Positions 7,282-15,253 are shown, numbered from the stretch's first letter. The stretch: DNA of 35,197 nucleotides from an uncultured Alcanivorax sp. (GCA_913055795.1 CAJXLA010000020.1:1-35197), one strand, 5' to 3'. Notes: a model not told the origin generated them from the letters alone. Numbers and translations: made by a program.

Positions 7282-8268
7282 TCAGAGGCTGAAGTCGTAC
7301 TGCCAGCCCAGCGTCCACATACCGTCACTGTCCATCTGGGGGCCGTCCAGGTCCTGATGCAGCGGGGTCTCGTATTCCAGCGCCAGCCGGTGCCGGGCGA
7401 GCGGCCCCGCCGGGACCCGGAGGTTCACGCCCGCGCCCAGATCCAGCCGCCGGCCGCCGCGTAATTCGGGATCGGCGGTGGGCGCCATGTCCGGATTGAG
7501 GGCCGCGTCCTCGCCGGCGATGTCCCCCCACTGCCGTGCGCTCAGCCGCAGGGACGGGCTGAACCAGTCTGTGGCCGCCCAGGCCGCCCAGGCCGTGCCT
7601 TCCACCTCGTTGCCCAGGCGGTAGCCGAGATCGTTCTCGCCGGTGCGTACCAGGGCGTTGAGCTGCCCGCCCCAGGACCAGTGATGGTGGCGGCCCAGCA
7701 GCGTGGCGCCCGCGCGCAGGTCCCAGGTGCCGGAACCGAGCTGCATGGGGTAGGGCAGGCGCATCCGCCCCATGGGCGTGTCGTCCGCCTCCAGGATGCT
7801 GCCGGTGGGCGCGTTCACCCCCAGATGAAAATGCCAGGGCCCGGCGCCCTCCGGATGGACGATGGCGGTGAGCTTGAGGTCGCCACTGCCCTGGCTGCGG
7901 GTGGTGAATTCGGCGCCCATGCGATTGACCAGCTCCATCTCCTTGCGGATCAGCGGCAGCATGGCCATGAGCGTCACCTGGTCGGAGGGCGCGTACATCA
8001 CGCCCAACATGTCCATGGTGGTGGTCATCTCGCGCGGGGCCACGGGGTAGTCGTTGAGCACCTCGGACTCGGATAGCTCGTCCGTGCCGTCGCGGTTGCC
8101 GTCCATGGTCATGTTCATGTGCCGGTACGAGAACATCACCTCGTCGGCGCCATGGTAATGATCGGCCATTACTCCGATGGGCGCGTGGTCGTCGGCCCGG
8201 GTAACGCCCGCGTCGGCCTGGACCAGCACGGGAACAAAGCATGCGAGTACAGCCAGGGTTTGATTCAT
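7282..8268 (-). CDS. Outer-membrane His/Met-rich protein, copper-linked family
   Basis: A 328-residue secreted beta-barrel-like protein. It starts at ATG 8268 after GGAGAGG; the upstream part of the open frame is discarded because the signal peptide MNQTLAVLACFVPVLVQADA begins here. The mature N-terminus is rich in His and Met (DDHAPIGVMADHYHGADEVM, then SYRHMNMTMDGNRDG), a pattern of a conserved but poorly characterised family often annotated as a transporter or wrongly as alpha-amylase. It often lies near copper oxidases or copper-resistance genes. Later family blocks are LPYPMQLGSGTWDL, NDLGYRLGNEVEGTAW and NPDMAPTADPELRGG. Copper handling is inferred from residue composition and from the adjacent cupredoxin genes. 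It lies downstream of pseudoazurin 1, with a terminator at 8355-8382 between them. Confidence 0.75.
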   Translation of the reverse strand: MNQTLAVLACFVPVLVQADAGVTRADDHAPIGVMADHYHGADEVMFSYRHMNMTMDGNRDGTDELSESEVLNDYPVAPREMTTTMDMLGVMYAPSDQVTLMAMLPLIRKEMELVNRMGAEFTTRSQGSGDLKLTAIVHPEGAGPWHFHLGVNAPTGSILEADDTPMGRMRLPYPMQLGSGTWDLRAGATLLGRHHHWSWGGQLNALVRTGENDLGYRLGNEVEGTAWAAWAATDWFSPSLRLSARQWGDIAGEDAALNPDMAPTADPELRGGRRLDLGAGVNLRVPAGPLARHRLALEYETPLHQDLDGPQMDSDGMWTLGWQYDFSL

Positions 8269-8354
8269 GCCCACCTCTCCGGAAACGAAAACGGCGCATA
8301 GTATGCGGAGCGCGTTCCGGCGAGGCACTGCGGCATGATGTCGCAGTGGCGGGA

Positions 8355-8382
8355 AAAGGAAGGGGAGGCGTTGCGCCTCCCC
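8355..8382 (-). terminator. Terminator after pseudoazurin 1
   Basis: A perfect 9-bp stem, GGGGAGGCG (8362-8370) with CGCCTCCCC (8374-8382), has a 3-base loop. Read on the minus strand it is followed by TTCCTTTTCCC, a moderately T-rich tail. It lies 29 bases after the pseudoazurin 1 stop codon. Confidence 0.65.
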
Positions 8383-8410
8383 CGGGGTTACGGCATGGGT
8401 GTGCCGCCGG

Positions 8411-8842
8411 TTACTCGACCTGGTCCAGGTACTGACCCAGACGGTCCTTGTTCATGGCCATGCCGCCTTTCATGGACGCGGCCTTGTCCTTCGCCGCCTG
8501 GAGGTTGGTGGCTTCACCCACCTGAATCACGCCCACCATGCCCAGCGACAGATGGGGCAGGCACTTGTAGATGTAGACGCCTTCGGTATTCAGCGTTACC
8601 GAGACTTTTTCATTGATGCTGCCCTTCCAGCTTTCGCCGCCGTCGGGACTCAGGGCGGAGTGAGTGTTGTGCGACTGGTCCACGGGCACGAAGGTCACGG
8701 TATCGCCGGGTTCGACCTGCAGATATCCGGGTTCGAAGACCATGGATCCGTCTTCACCCTGATTGAGCATCTTGACCTTGTGTTCCGCGCTCCAGGCGAG
8801 CGGCGAAATCAGGATGAGCGTCATGAGAACGAGTTTTTGCAT
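8411..8842 (-). CDS. Pseudoazurin (type 1 copper electron carrier), copy 1
   Basis: A small periplasmic blue-copper protein that passes electrons to nitrite reductase. Signal peptide is residues 1-19 (cleavage after WSA). The mature start EHKVKMLNQGEDGSMVFEPG is typical of pseudoazurin. Type 1 copper ligands are predicted as His58, Cys94, His97 and Met102, the last three in YKCLPHLSLGMVGVI. ATG 8842 follows a strong GGAGG site. The 255-base gap upstream contains the nirK terminator, so this copy likely has its own promoter. It shares the same fold, motif and C-terminal helical tail with the second copy at 10527-10973; the pair looks like a tandem duplication separated by nirK. Confidence 0.93.
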   Translation of the reverse strand: MQKLVLMTLILISPLAWSAEHKVKMLNQGEDGSMVFEPGYLQVEPGDTVTFVPVDQSHNTHSALSPDGGESWKGSINEKVSVTLNTEGVYIYKCLPHLSLGMVGVIQVGEATNLQAAKDKAASMKGGMAMNKDRLGQYLDQVE

Positions 8843-9041
8843 CGTCTGCCTCCTCGGGCACTTCTGCGGAATGCGGCGCTGATTATCCGACGACCCCGGG
8901 ACGTTGAGAACCGTACGGCATCCTATAGGGCCGATAGGCAGACTCATTGCTGGCCTCACGAGTCTTTCACGATAGCGGTTGTTTTCGAGAGAGCTGGTCG
9001 CGTCGGGAACACACGTGAAGACAACCGGCGTCCCGCAGTGC

Positions 9042-9069
9042 AAAAAAAAGGGAAGGCCGAAGCCTTCCC
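9042..9069 (-). terminator. Rho-independent terminator of nirK
   Basis: On the minus strand GGGAAGGC-TTCG-GCCTTCCC is followed by eight T residues (plus-strand A-run 9042-9049). The UUCG-class tetraloop, 8-bp stem and U-tract make this a textbook intrinsic terminator, about 30 bases after the nirK stop codon. Confidence 0.93.
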
Positions 9070-9097
9070 CGTCGGGTCTCGCGATTGCGGGATCCGG

Positions 9098-10465
9098 TCA
9101 GTGCCCCTTCAGGGACTTGCCGTGCGGATCGAAGATCTTCTTGTCCGCTTCGCCTTCCACATGGAGGAAGCCGGCCAGACCCAGTTCCATGCGCGACAGG
9201 GCATGGTCGACCAGGATGTAGCGGCCCGGATACTCCGTTTCGAACTCCACCATGGTGGCGGCGCCCGGGCCGACCGATGTGGTCTGCACATTGCGCAGCG
9301 GCTCATTGGTGAGCGCGGCGTCCTGATAGACCCGGTCGAAGATTTCGCCGATCACATGGAAGGACGAAGTGGCATTGGGCCCGCCCACGCCGAAGAATAT
9401 GCGCACGGTGTCGCCCACATCGGACTCCATGCGATGGGTTTTCGTGAGCGCCCGGGTGGAGCCGTTGAACATGTAGTATTCCGGCTCTTCGTCCAGCATT
9501 TTCTCGAGCGAGAACTCGAGCTTGCCGTGGGTGCCATGATCCTCGGCCGTATAGAGTTCGCCCTGCATGACGTAGAACTCTTCGTCCACTTCCTTCAGGC
9601 CGCCCTCGGGCTCGACCAGGATCATGCCGTACATGCCGTTGGTGATGTGGTGCGCGACCATGGGTGTGGCGCAGTGGTAGACGTAGAGTCCGGGCTTGAG
9701 TGCCTCGAAGGTGAAGCTCTCCGTCTTGCCGGGAGCCGCCTGGGTTACGGCCGCGCCGCCACCCGGACCCGTGACCGAGTGCAGGTCAATGGAGTGGATC
9801 ATGTTCGAGGACTGCTTGTTCTTCAGGTTGATGGTGACCTGATCACCCTCGCGTACACGCAGGAAGGGACCGGGGACCTTGCCGTTGAAGGTCCAGTAGC
9901 GATAGCTGGTGCCGTCGGCGAGCTGACCTTCCAGTTCCTCGGCGATCAGATCATATTCCACCTTCTTCGGTCCGCGATCACCGATGGGCTCAGGAATATC
10001 CATGGGCGAACGCGAGATCTCGGCGGCGTCGGATTTCTTCTCCTTCTCGCCTTCACCGACGACGATCTTGCCTTCCATGCCGGCCGCGCGGTGACCGGGC
10101 ACGGAGCACCAGTAGTAGTATTCGCCTTCCTTGTCGGCACGGAAGGCCATTACCGTGGACGAGCCCTTGCCGCTTACCTTGTCGGAGCGGGTATCAAAGG
10201 CGTCGGCCACGATGTCGTGCAACGCGCCGTCACCGTTGATCAGGTTTACCTGGACCATGGCGCCCTTGGGCACCTGGAGCGTGGGGTTCACCTTGCCTTC
10301 GATGTTGCCGCTGCGGCCGATATAGACCAGCTTGCCGTCCGCGACCGCGGTTTCCAGCGTAAAGGTGACATCCGCGTTGTAATTGGCTTCGGTGTCCTGC
10401 GCCAGGCCCAGAGCCGGCAGCAGCGCCATCAGCATGAATAACGGAAGTTGTTGCAATAGTTTCAT
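9098..10465 (-). CDS. nirK: Copper nitrite reductase NirK with N-terminal cupredoxin domain
   Basis: A periplasmic enzyme reducing nitrite to nitric oxide. Signal peptide is residues 1-22. Residues 30-138 form an extra blue-copper domain with ligands His83, Cys120, His125 and Met130 (WCSVPGHRAAGM). Residues 165-455 are the two-domain catalytic core. Type 1 copper ligands are His224, Cys265, His273 and Met278; type 2 ligands are His229, His264 and His370. The catalytic Asp is 227 (HSIDLH) and the catalytic His 344 (RALTKTH). The core resembles AniA-class enzymes. At 455 residues it is about 80-90 longer than ordinary NirK because of the fused domain, as in Hyphomicrobium NirK. It lies 61 bases after pseudoazurin 2, on the same strand. 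Confidence 0.95.
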   Translation of the reverse strand: MKLLQQLPLFMLMALLPALGLAQDTEANYNADVTFTLETAVADGKLVYIGRSGNIEGKVNPTLQVPKGAMVQVNLINGDGALHDIVADAFDTRSDKVSGKGSSTVMAFRADKEGEYYYWCSVPGHRAAGMEGKIVVGEGEKEKKSDAAEISRSPMDIPEPIGDRGPKKVEYDLIAEELEGQLADGTSYRYWTFNGKVPGPFLRVREGDQVTINLKNKQSSNMIHSIDLHSVTGPGGGAAVTQAAPGKTESFTFEALKPGLYVYHCATPMVAHHITNGMYGMILVEPEGGLKEVDEEFYVMQGELYTAEDHGTHGKLEFSLEKMLDEEPEYYMFNGSTRALTKTHRMESDVGDTVRIFFGVGGPNATSSFHVIGEIFDRVYQDAALTNEPLRNVQTTSVGPGAATMVEFETEYPGRYILVDHALSRMELGLAGFLHVEGEADKKIFDPHGKSLKGH

Positions 10466-10499
10466 GGTGCCTCCTTATCGCCGTGCCCGGCGATGATTC

Positions 10500-10519
10500 G
10501 GGCCCGCCGGAACGGGCCC
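10500..10519 (-). other. Hairpin between pseudoazurin 2 and nirK
   Basis: GGGCCCG (10500-10506) and CGGGCCC (10513-10519) form a perfect 7-bp stem with a 6-base loop. On the minus strand no U-tract follows, so it is more likely an attenuating or mRNA-stabilising hairpin than a full terminator. It could set the pseudoazurin-to-nirK expression ratio within one transcript. Confidence 0.5.
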
Positions 10520-10526
10520 CTTGTAG

Positions 10527-10973
10527 TCATTTGACCTGCTTCAGATACTGATCCAGACGCTCCTTGTTGGTGGCCATGGTTTCCTTCAGGGAAGCCGCCT
10601 TGTCCTTCGCCTTTTGCAAGTTTGTGGCTTCGCCCACCTGGATGACGCCCACCATGCCCAGCGACAGGTGCGGATCGCACTGATAGACGAAGACGCCTTC
10701 CTGGTTGAGCGTGACCGTGACTTCCTCGTCGATGTCACCCTTCCAGTTGGTGCCGCCTTCCGGCGTCAGCACCGCATTGGTGTTGTGCGCCGGCGCTTCG
10801 GGTACGAAGGTGACCGTGTCGCCCGGGGCCACCTTGAGAAAGCCGGGTTCGAAGACCATGGTGCCGTCTTTGCCCTGATTGAGCATCTTGACGGTATGCT
10901 CGGCCGCGCCCGCCTGGGCGGCGATCGCCAGCGCGGCTGCAGCGAGCGTTGTCTTGACAGCGGTGAATTTCAT
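10527..10973 (-). CDS. Pseudoazurin, copy 2 (nirK-proximal)
   Basis: A 148-residue periplasmic blue-copper protein and the probable direct electron donor to the NirK encoded just downstream. Signal peptide is residues 1-24 (AQAGAA). Predicted copper ligands are His63, Cys99, His102 and Met107, with YQCDPHLSLGMVGVI. It resembles copy 1 closely around the copper site but has CDPH instead of CLPH there and more Lys in the C-terminal tail. ATG 10973 is preceded by AAGGAG. It is the first gene of the minus-strand unit leaving the divergent promoter region, which carries a candidate NsrR operator. Confidence 0.93.
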   Translation of the reverse strand: MKFTAVKTTLAAAALAIAAQAGAAEHTVKMLNQGKDGTMVFEPGFLKVAPGDTVTFVPEAPAHNTNAVLTPEGGTNWKGDIDEEVTVTLNQEGVFVYQCDPHLSLGMVGVIQVGEATNLQKAKDKAASLKETMATNKERLDQYLKQVK

Positions 10974-11063
10974 CGGGGGTACTCCTTCTTGCGTCGAAAC
11001 AATCGTGCCGGAACGCCGGGCGGGCAACGGGCTGTGACCTGGCCAGCCATCCCGGACAATCTG

Positions 11064-11098
11064 TTTCGCATTAAACATGCATCTGTGATATATGTATA
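11064..11098. promoter_or_regulatory. Candidate NsrR operator in divergent promoter
   Basis: Read on the minus strand, the sequence has AGATGCAT (plus 11077-11084) followed at the correct spacing by TAATGC (plus 11068-11073). This resembles the two half-sites of the proteobacterial NsrR box (AAGATGYATTT and its complement); about 14 of 22 positions agree. It overlaps an imperfect palindrome, TAAACATGCATC - TGT - GATATATGTATA (11072-11098), with 9 of 12 pairs symmetrical. It lies between pseudoazurin 2/nirK and DUF454-nnrS-nsrR, so one site could control both directions. It sits 4 bases from the DUF454 start, where bound protein would block initiation. Confidence 0.5.
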
Positions 11099-11102
11099 GC
11101 CG

Positions 11103-11462
11103 ATGATCCCGCGAATGGGCTGGAAATTGATCTCGATCATGTCGCTGGCGGCCGCCCTGGTGGGGGTGGTACTGCCGGGCTGGCCCACCGTGCCCTTTCT
11201 GCTGGTGGCCGCCTGGGGCAGCAGCCACGGCTGGCCGGAGCTCGAACAGCGTTTGCTGGCCCATCCGCGTGCCGGCCCGGCGATCCGGGACTGGCGTGAA
11301 CGCCGGGCCGTACCGCGCAGGGGCAAACGTGGTGCGGCGCTTCTGATGGCGTTGAGCGTAGTGGTATTCTGGGCCACTGTGCGGGATCCTGTTCTGACTC
11401 TGTTGCTGGCCGTTTTTCTGACGGCGGTGGCGCTTTGGCTGTGGAGCCGTCCCGATGCGTGA
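11103..11462 (+). CDS. DUF454 (YbaN-family) inner-membrane protein
   Basis: A 119-residue membrane protein with hydrophobic segments at roughly 10-40 and 78-113. The family signature GVVLPGWPTVPFLLVAAWGSSHGWPELEQRLLAHPRAGPAIRDW is visible across residues 21-65 (given here only as evidence of a PTxPFLLvAA / hP.fGp.I.dW pattern match). The family is of unknown biochemical function and is frequently found beside haem, iron or nitric-oxide genes. It overlaps nnrS by 8 bases and is the first gene of the nnrS-nsrR operon. No clear Shine-Dalgarno sequence precedes ATG 11103, and the operator lies directly upstream, so a leaderless or very short leader is possible. Confidence 0.82.
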   Translation: MIPRMGWKLISIMSLAAALVGVVLPGWPTVPFLLVAAWGSSHGWPELEQRLLAHPRAGPAIRDWRERRAVPRRGKRGAALLMALSVVVFWATVRDPVLTLLLAVFLTAVALWLWSRPDA

Positions 11463-12633
11463 ATCCCTGGTGGCACGGGCCCGCCGTCCGCTGGAACAAC
11501 TGTTCAGCTATCCCTTTCGGATCTTTTTCCTGTCCACCGGGCTTATCGGCGTCGTTGTGATTCCGGCCTGGCTGGTGGTGCTCTGGCAGATTCATCCGCG
11601 GGTGCTGGCGGTGCCGGGGCTGTTCTGGCACCAGCATGAAATGACGGTGGGCTTTCTCAATGCCGCCATTGCCGGTTTCCTGCTTACCGCCGTGTGCAAC
11701 TGGACGAACACCGAACCGGTGACCGGCAAACGCCTGCTCGGGCTCTGGCTGGTCTGGCTGGCCGGCCGGGTCATGTTGGCGGTGGGTGCCGAGGCGCCCG
11801 TGCTTACCGCAGTGGTGGATCTCGCCTTTCTGCCACTGGTCATGCTGATCATGGGCGCGCGCGTCTGGCGCGCGCGCCAGACCCGGCAGCTGGTTGTGCT
11901 GGCGGTGCTGGGCGGGCTCTGGCTGCTGGATCTGTTGTTCCACTGGCACGGCGATCCACGGTATCTGAATGCACTGGTGCTGCTCGCGGCGGTGCTGATC
12001 CTGGTGATCGGCGGCCGGATCACCCCGGCGTTCTCACGCAACTGGCTCCATCGCATGGGCATGGGCGCGCAGCATGTGCAGTCCTGGCCGCCGCTGGACT
12101 ACCTGGCCCTGGCGGCGTCCGCCGCCCTGGTGCTGGGCGAGGCGCTGGCCTGGTCGGGGGCGCCGATTCTGTTCCTGGCCTGGCTGGCGGCGCTGACCAC
12201 CGGGCTGCGGTTGTTGCTCTGGCGCGGCTGGATGGTGCGCGGGGAACCCTTGCTGTGGGTGCTGCATCTGGGGCATCTCTGGGTGGTGGCCGGCTTCGCC
12301 CTGCGCGCGCTGGCTGAACAGGGGCTGGTGGCTTCCACGGTCTGGGTCCATGCGCTCGGCCCCGGTGCCATGGCCACCATGGTGCTGGGCGTGATGACGC
12401 GGGTAGCGCTGGGTCACACCGGGCGTGAACTTCGGCTGCCGCCGGGCGTGGTATCCTGTTACGCGCTCATCAGCCTCGCGGCCCTCATCCGCGTGCTGGC
12501 GGGCATGGAGTGGATCGGCTGGCATGTCGGACTCTGGGGCTCGGCCATTTTCTGGACCCTGGCTTTTGCCCGTTTCTGCATCTTCTACTGGCCGATCCTG
12601 ACACAACCCCGCAAAGATGGCGGACCGGGCTGA
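11455..12633 (+). CDS. nnrS: NnrS-family membrane haem/copper protein
   Basis: A 392-residue polytopic membrane protein of the NnrS family, which protects cells from nitric oxide and dinitrosyl-iron damage in Vibrio and Rhodobacter. About 12 hydrophobic segments are visible. Family motifs include FSYPFRIFFLSTGL near the start, WHQHEMTVGFLNAAIAGFLLTA (residues 58-79) with conserved histidines, GGRITPAFSRNWL, and WVHALGPGAMATMVLGVMTRVALGHTGR towards the end. It is translated in overlap with the preceding DUF454 gene, and its stop TGA shares one base with the nsrR ATG. The arrangement makes it part of a nitric-oxide-responsive operon opposite nirK. Confidence 0.92.
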   Translation: MRESLVARARRPLEQLFSYPFRIFFLSTGLIGVVVIPAWLVVLWQIHPRVLAVPGLFWHQHEMTVGFLNAAIAGFLLTAVCNWTNTEPVTGKRLLGLWLVWLAGRVMLAVGAEAPVLTAVVDLAFLPLVMLIMGARVWRARQTRQLVVLAVLGGLWLLDLLFHWHGDPRYLNALVLLAAVLILVIGGRITPAFSRNWLHRMGMGAQHVQSWPPLDYLALAASAALVLGEALAWSGAPILFLAWLAALTTGLRLLLWRGWMVRGEPLLWVLHLGHLWVVAGFALRALAEQGLVASTVWVHALGPGAMATMVLGVMTRVALGHTGRELRLPPGVVSCYALISLAALIRVLAGMEWIGWHVGLWGSAIFWTLAFARFCIFYWPILTQPRKDGGPG

Positions 12634-13082
12634 TGCACATCACCCTCTATACCGACTATTCGCTGCGCGTGATGATCTATCTGGCGCTGAACTCGGGCGA
12701 GCGCGCCACCATCCGTGACATGGCCGGCGCCTACGATATCTCGCGCAATCATCTGACCAAGGTGGTGCACCAGCTTCAGCTGGGCGGCTATCTGGAGACG
12801 GTGCGCGGCCCCAGCGGCGGCGTGGTGCTCGCGCGCGCGCCGGACGAAATCAATATCGGTGCCGTGGTGCGTGCCATGGAGCCGGATCTGAATCTGGTGA
12901 GCTGTTTTAAGGATGAAAGCCAATGCGTAATCACGCCGCACTGCCGGCTCCGCTCCATGATGGGGGAGGCGCTGCAGGCTTTCATGGCCACCCTGGACCA
13001 GTACACGCTGGCGGATATCACCGAACACCATACCCGGGGGCTGATCCGGGTACTGGGGCTGGATGCGGCCGCGCCTTCGTGA
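12633..13082 (+). CDS. nsrR: NsrR-type Rrf2-family nitric-oxide-sensing repressor
   Basis: A 149-residue transcriptional repressor with an iron-sulfur cluster that is destroyed by nitric oxide. The N-terminal winged helix starts MHITLYTDYSLRVMIYLA, with recognition region ISRNHLTKVVHQL. Cluster ligands are predicted as Cys91, Cys98 and Cys104 (C-x6-C-x5-C; E. coli NsrR has C-x4-C-x5-C). Asp8 occupies the position of the fourth ligand reported for Streptomyces NsrR. YTLADIT near the C-terminus also matches. The ATG overlaps the nnrS stop by one base. It likely represses both this operon and pseudoazurin 2/nirK through the site at 11064-11098, which would make the system self-regulating. Confidence 0.92.
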   Translation: MHITLYTDYSLRVMIYLALNSGERATIRDMAGAYDISRNHLTKVVHQLQLGGYLETVRGPSGGVVLARAPDEINIGAVVRAMEPDLNLVSCFKDESQCVITPHCRLRSMMGEALQAFMATLDQYTLADITEHHTRGLIRVLGLDAAAPS

Positions 13083-13135
13083 CGTCCGGGGATGGCCGGG
13101 TGGTCACGCTTTCACCTGTCTTTGCCCGGCCCCCC

Positions 13136-13144
13136 TGCTAGAAT
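13136..13144 (+). promoter_or_regulatory. Extended -10 of acyl-CoA dehydrogenase 2
   Basis: TG-C-TAGAAT at 13136-13144 is an extended -10 element 34 bases before the ATG at 13178; no good -35 is seen. A CGGAG ribosome-binding site lies between them. It indicates that the dehydrogenase is transcribed separately from the nsrR operon. Confidence 0.4.
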
Positions 13145-13177
13145 TTCATTCCCCTGTTCCAAGCGGAGAAAACCAGC

Positions 13178-14959
13178 ATGGCGGTCTACAAGGCACCCCT
13201 GCGGGATATGAAGTTCGTCCTGAACGAGGTCTTCCGGGCTGATCAGCTCTGGGCTTCGATGCCGGATACCCGGGAAACCACGCCCGATCTCGCCGACGCC
13301 ATTCTGGAAGAAGCGGCGAAGACCACCGAGGGGCTGCTTTTCCCCCTCAACCGTCAGGGCGACGAACAGGGCTGTCACTGGCACGACGGTGAAGTGACCA
13401 CGCCGGACGGTTTCAAGGATGCCTACAAGACCTTCGCCGAGAACGGCTGGACTTCGCTCACCGGCAATCCGGAATACGGCGGTCAGGGCATGCCCAAGTC
13501 ACTGTCCGTGCTCTTCGAGGAAATGCTGCACGGCAGCAACACCTCCTTCGCGCTCTATCCCATTCTCACCAACGGCGCCTGTCTCTGCCTGGACGCGCAT
13601 GCTTCGGAAGAGCTCAAGCAGCAGTATCTGCCGCGTCTGTATAGCGGTGAATGGTCCGGCACCATGTGTCTGACCGAGCCGCACTGCGGCACGGATCTGG
13701 GCATCCTGCGCTCCAAGGCCATCCCCAATGACGACGGTAGCTACAACGTCTCCGGTACCAAGATTTTCATCACCGGCGGCGAACACGACCTCACGGACAA
13801 TATCGTCCACCTGGTGCTGGCGAAGCTGCCGGACGCGCCCTCCGGTACCAAAGGGATCTCGCTGTTCGTCGTGCCCAAGTACCTGCCGGATGCCGACGGC
13901 AATGCCGGCGAGCGCAATGGCGTCCAGTGTGGCTCCATCGAACACAAGATGGGGATTCAGGGCTCGAGCACCTGCGTACTGAATTTCGACGACGCCAAGG
14001 GCTGGCTGGTGGGCGAGCCCCACCAAGGGCTGCCGGCGATGTTCACCATGATGAACTACGAGCGCCTGTCCATTGGTCTGCAGGGGCTGGGCCTGGGCGA
14101 GGCCAGCTACCAGAGCGCCGTGGACTATGCCCGCGAGCGCCTCCAGGGGCGTTCCGCGCACGGCACGCAGAATCCGGATAGCAACGCCGACCCGCTGATC
14201 GTTCATGGCGATATCCGCCGCATGCTGCTGACCATGCGCGCCTGGAACGAGGGCGGCCGGGCGCTGGCGTCCTATGTCGGCATGCAGCTGGACATGGCCA
14301 AGTTCAGTGATGACCCGGAAACACAAGAGAAAGCCGAAGAACGCGTAGCCCTGCTGACGCCCGTGGCCAAGGCCTTCTTCACCGATCGCGGTCTGGATAC
14401 CTGCGTGATCGGCCAGCAGGTGTTCGGCGGGCACGGCTATATCCGTGAATGGGGCATGGAACAGTTCGTGCGCGACGCGCGCATCGCCCAGATCTACGAG
14501 GGCACCAACGGCATTCAGGCGCTGGATCTGATCGGGCGCAAGATGGCGCGCAACGGCGGCCAGTTCGTCCAGGACTACATCGCCGACATCCGCCAGTGGT
14601 TGTCGGAACAGGCGGACAATGCCGTCGTCCGGGAATTCGCCGCACCGCTCGAACGCGCCGTGGCCACCCTGGAGGAGGTTACCCACTCGCTCATGACGCA
14701 GGCGCAGGAGCACCCCAATGTGCTCAATGCCTCGGCTGTGGAGTACACGGATCTTTTCGGCCTGGTTACCTATGCCTGGCTCTGGGCACGCATGATGGCC
14801 GCCGCCGAACCGAAATCCGGCGACGGCGACTTCCACGACGCCAAGCTCACCGTGGGGCGCTTCTACTTCCAGAAGATGCTACCGCGTGCCTGGTCGCTGG
14901 CGGAGCAACTCCAGGCGGGTGACGACGCCATCATGGCCCTGGGCGCGGAAGCCTTCTGA
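13178..14959 (+). CDS. Long acyl-CoA dehydrogenase (FadE1/FadE2/DmdC-like), paralogue 2
   Basis: A 593-residue flavoenzyme, exactly the same length as the copy at 1970-3751 and alignable along the whole length. The N-terminus AVYKAPLRDMKFVLNEVF and the blocks MCLTEPHCGTDLGILRSKA, IFITGGEHDLTDN and IEHKMGIQGSSTC are conserved between the two. The predicted catalytic base is Glu441 in IYEGTNGIQALDLIGRK. Differences concentrate in the first 60 residues and the C-terminal domain, which suggests different chain-length or substrate preference, as reported for Pseudomonas FadE1 and FadE2. It is preceded by nsrR with a 95-base gap and followed by a MITE-like repeat. Confidence 0.93.
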   Translation: MAVYKAPLRDMKFVLNEVFRADQLWASMPDTRETTPDLADAILEEAAKTTEGLLFPLNRQGDEQGCHWHDGEVTTPDGFKDAYKTFAENGWTSLTGNPEYGGQGMPKSLSVLFEEMLHGSNTSFALYPILTNGACLCLDAHASEELKQQYLPRLYSGEWSGTMCLTEPHCGTDLGILRSKAIPNDDGSYNVSGTKIFITGGEHDLTDNIVHLVLAKLPDAPSGTKGISLFVVPKYLPDADGNAGERNGVQCGSIEHKMGIQGSSTCVLNFDDAKGWLVGEPHQGLPAMFTMMNYERLSIGLQGLGLGEASYQSAVDYARERLQGRSAHGTQNPDSNADPLIVHGDIRRMLLTMRAWNEGGRALASYVGMQLDMAKFSDDPETQEKAEERVALLTPVAKAFFTDRGLDTCVIGQQVFGGHGYIREWGMEQFVRDARIAQIYEGTNGIQALDLIGRKMARNGGQFVQDYIADIRQWLSEQADNAVVREFAAPLERAVATLEEVTHSLMTQAQEHPNVLNASAVEYTDLFGLVTYAWLWARMMAAAEPKSGDGDFHDAKLTVGRFYFQKMLPRAWSLAEQLQAGDDAIMALGAEAF

Positions 14960-15077
14960 AACCCGCCGAGGGAGCCGCGTCCTCGCGGCGATCTGTCCAG
15001 AGCCTCTGGAATGGTTCGCGGCAACGGATTGCCGTTGATGCCCTATGGGGGGTCCCCGCATTGCGATGGAATGCTGG

Positions 15078-15253
15078 CAGGCTGTTGAAAACCCGTTGCG
15101 AACCAGCCTGAAAGCCCCGAAGGGCGCGGCCTGAAGCGCCCATCTGCTGCACTTGGTCGCTCGGAAAGGGAACCACCCTGTCCGTCGCAACCAAGCACAC
15201 CAGCTGCACGCTCCAGGCCACGCTGAGTGCGCAAGGGGTTTTTCAACAGCCTG
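15078..15253. repeat. MITE-like element with CAGGCTGTTGAAAA ends, copy 1
   Basis: 176 bases bounded by CAGGCTGTTGAAAA and TTTTTCAACAGCCTG, perfect inverted ends. The interior includes GGCGCGGCCTGAAGCGCCCA, TCTGCTGCAC, GGTCGCTCGGAAAGGGAA and CAGCTGCACGCT. It aligns well with the copy at 25047-25200, which lacks about 22 bases near the left end. Its right end abuts the stop codon of the endonuclease I-like gene exactly. No target-site duplication is obvious. It has no coding capacity and could act as a bidirectional terminator between convergent genes. Confidence 0.8.

Noticed and set aside
8399-10441. A 680-codon open frame on the plus strand opposite pseudoazurin 1 and nirK
   Set aside because: It is the complement of two well-identified copper protein genes and a terminator, and it has no family-like motifs. 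Long antisense frames are expected at this GC content.
15078-15253. Insertion sequence with transposase
   Set aside because: The element has inverted ends but is only 176 bases and encodes nothing, so it is called MITE-like only.
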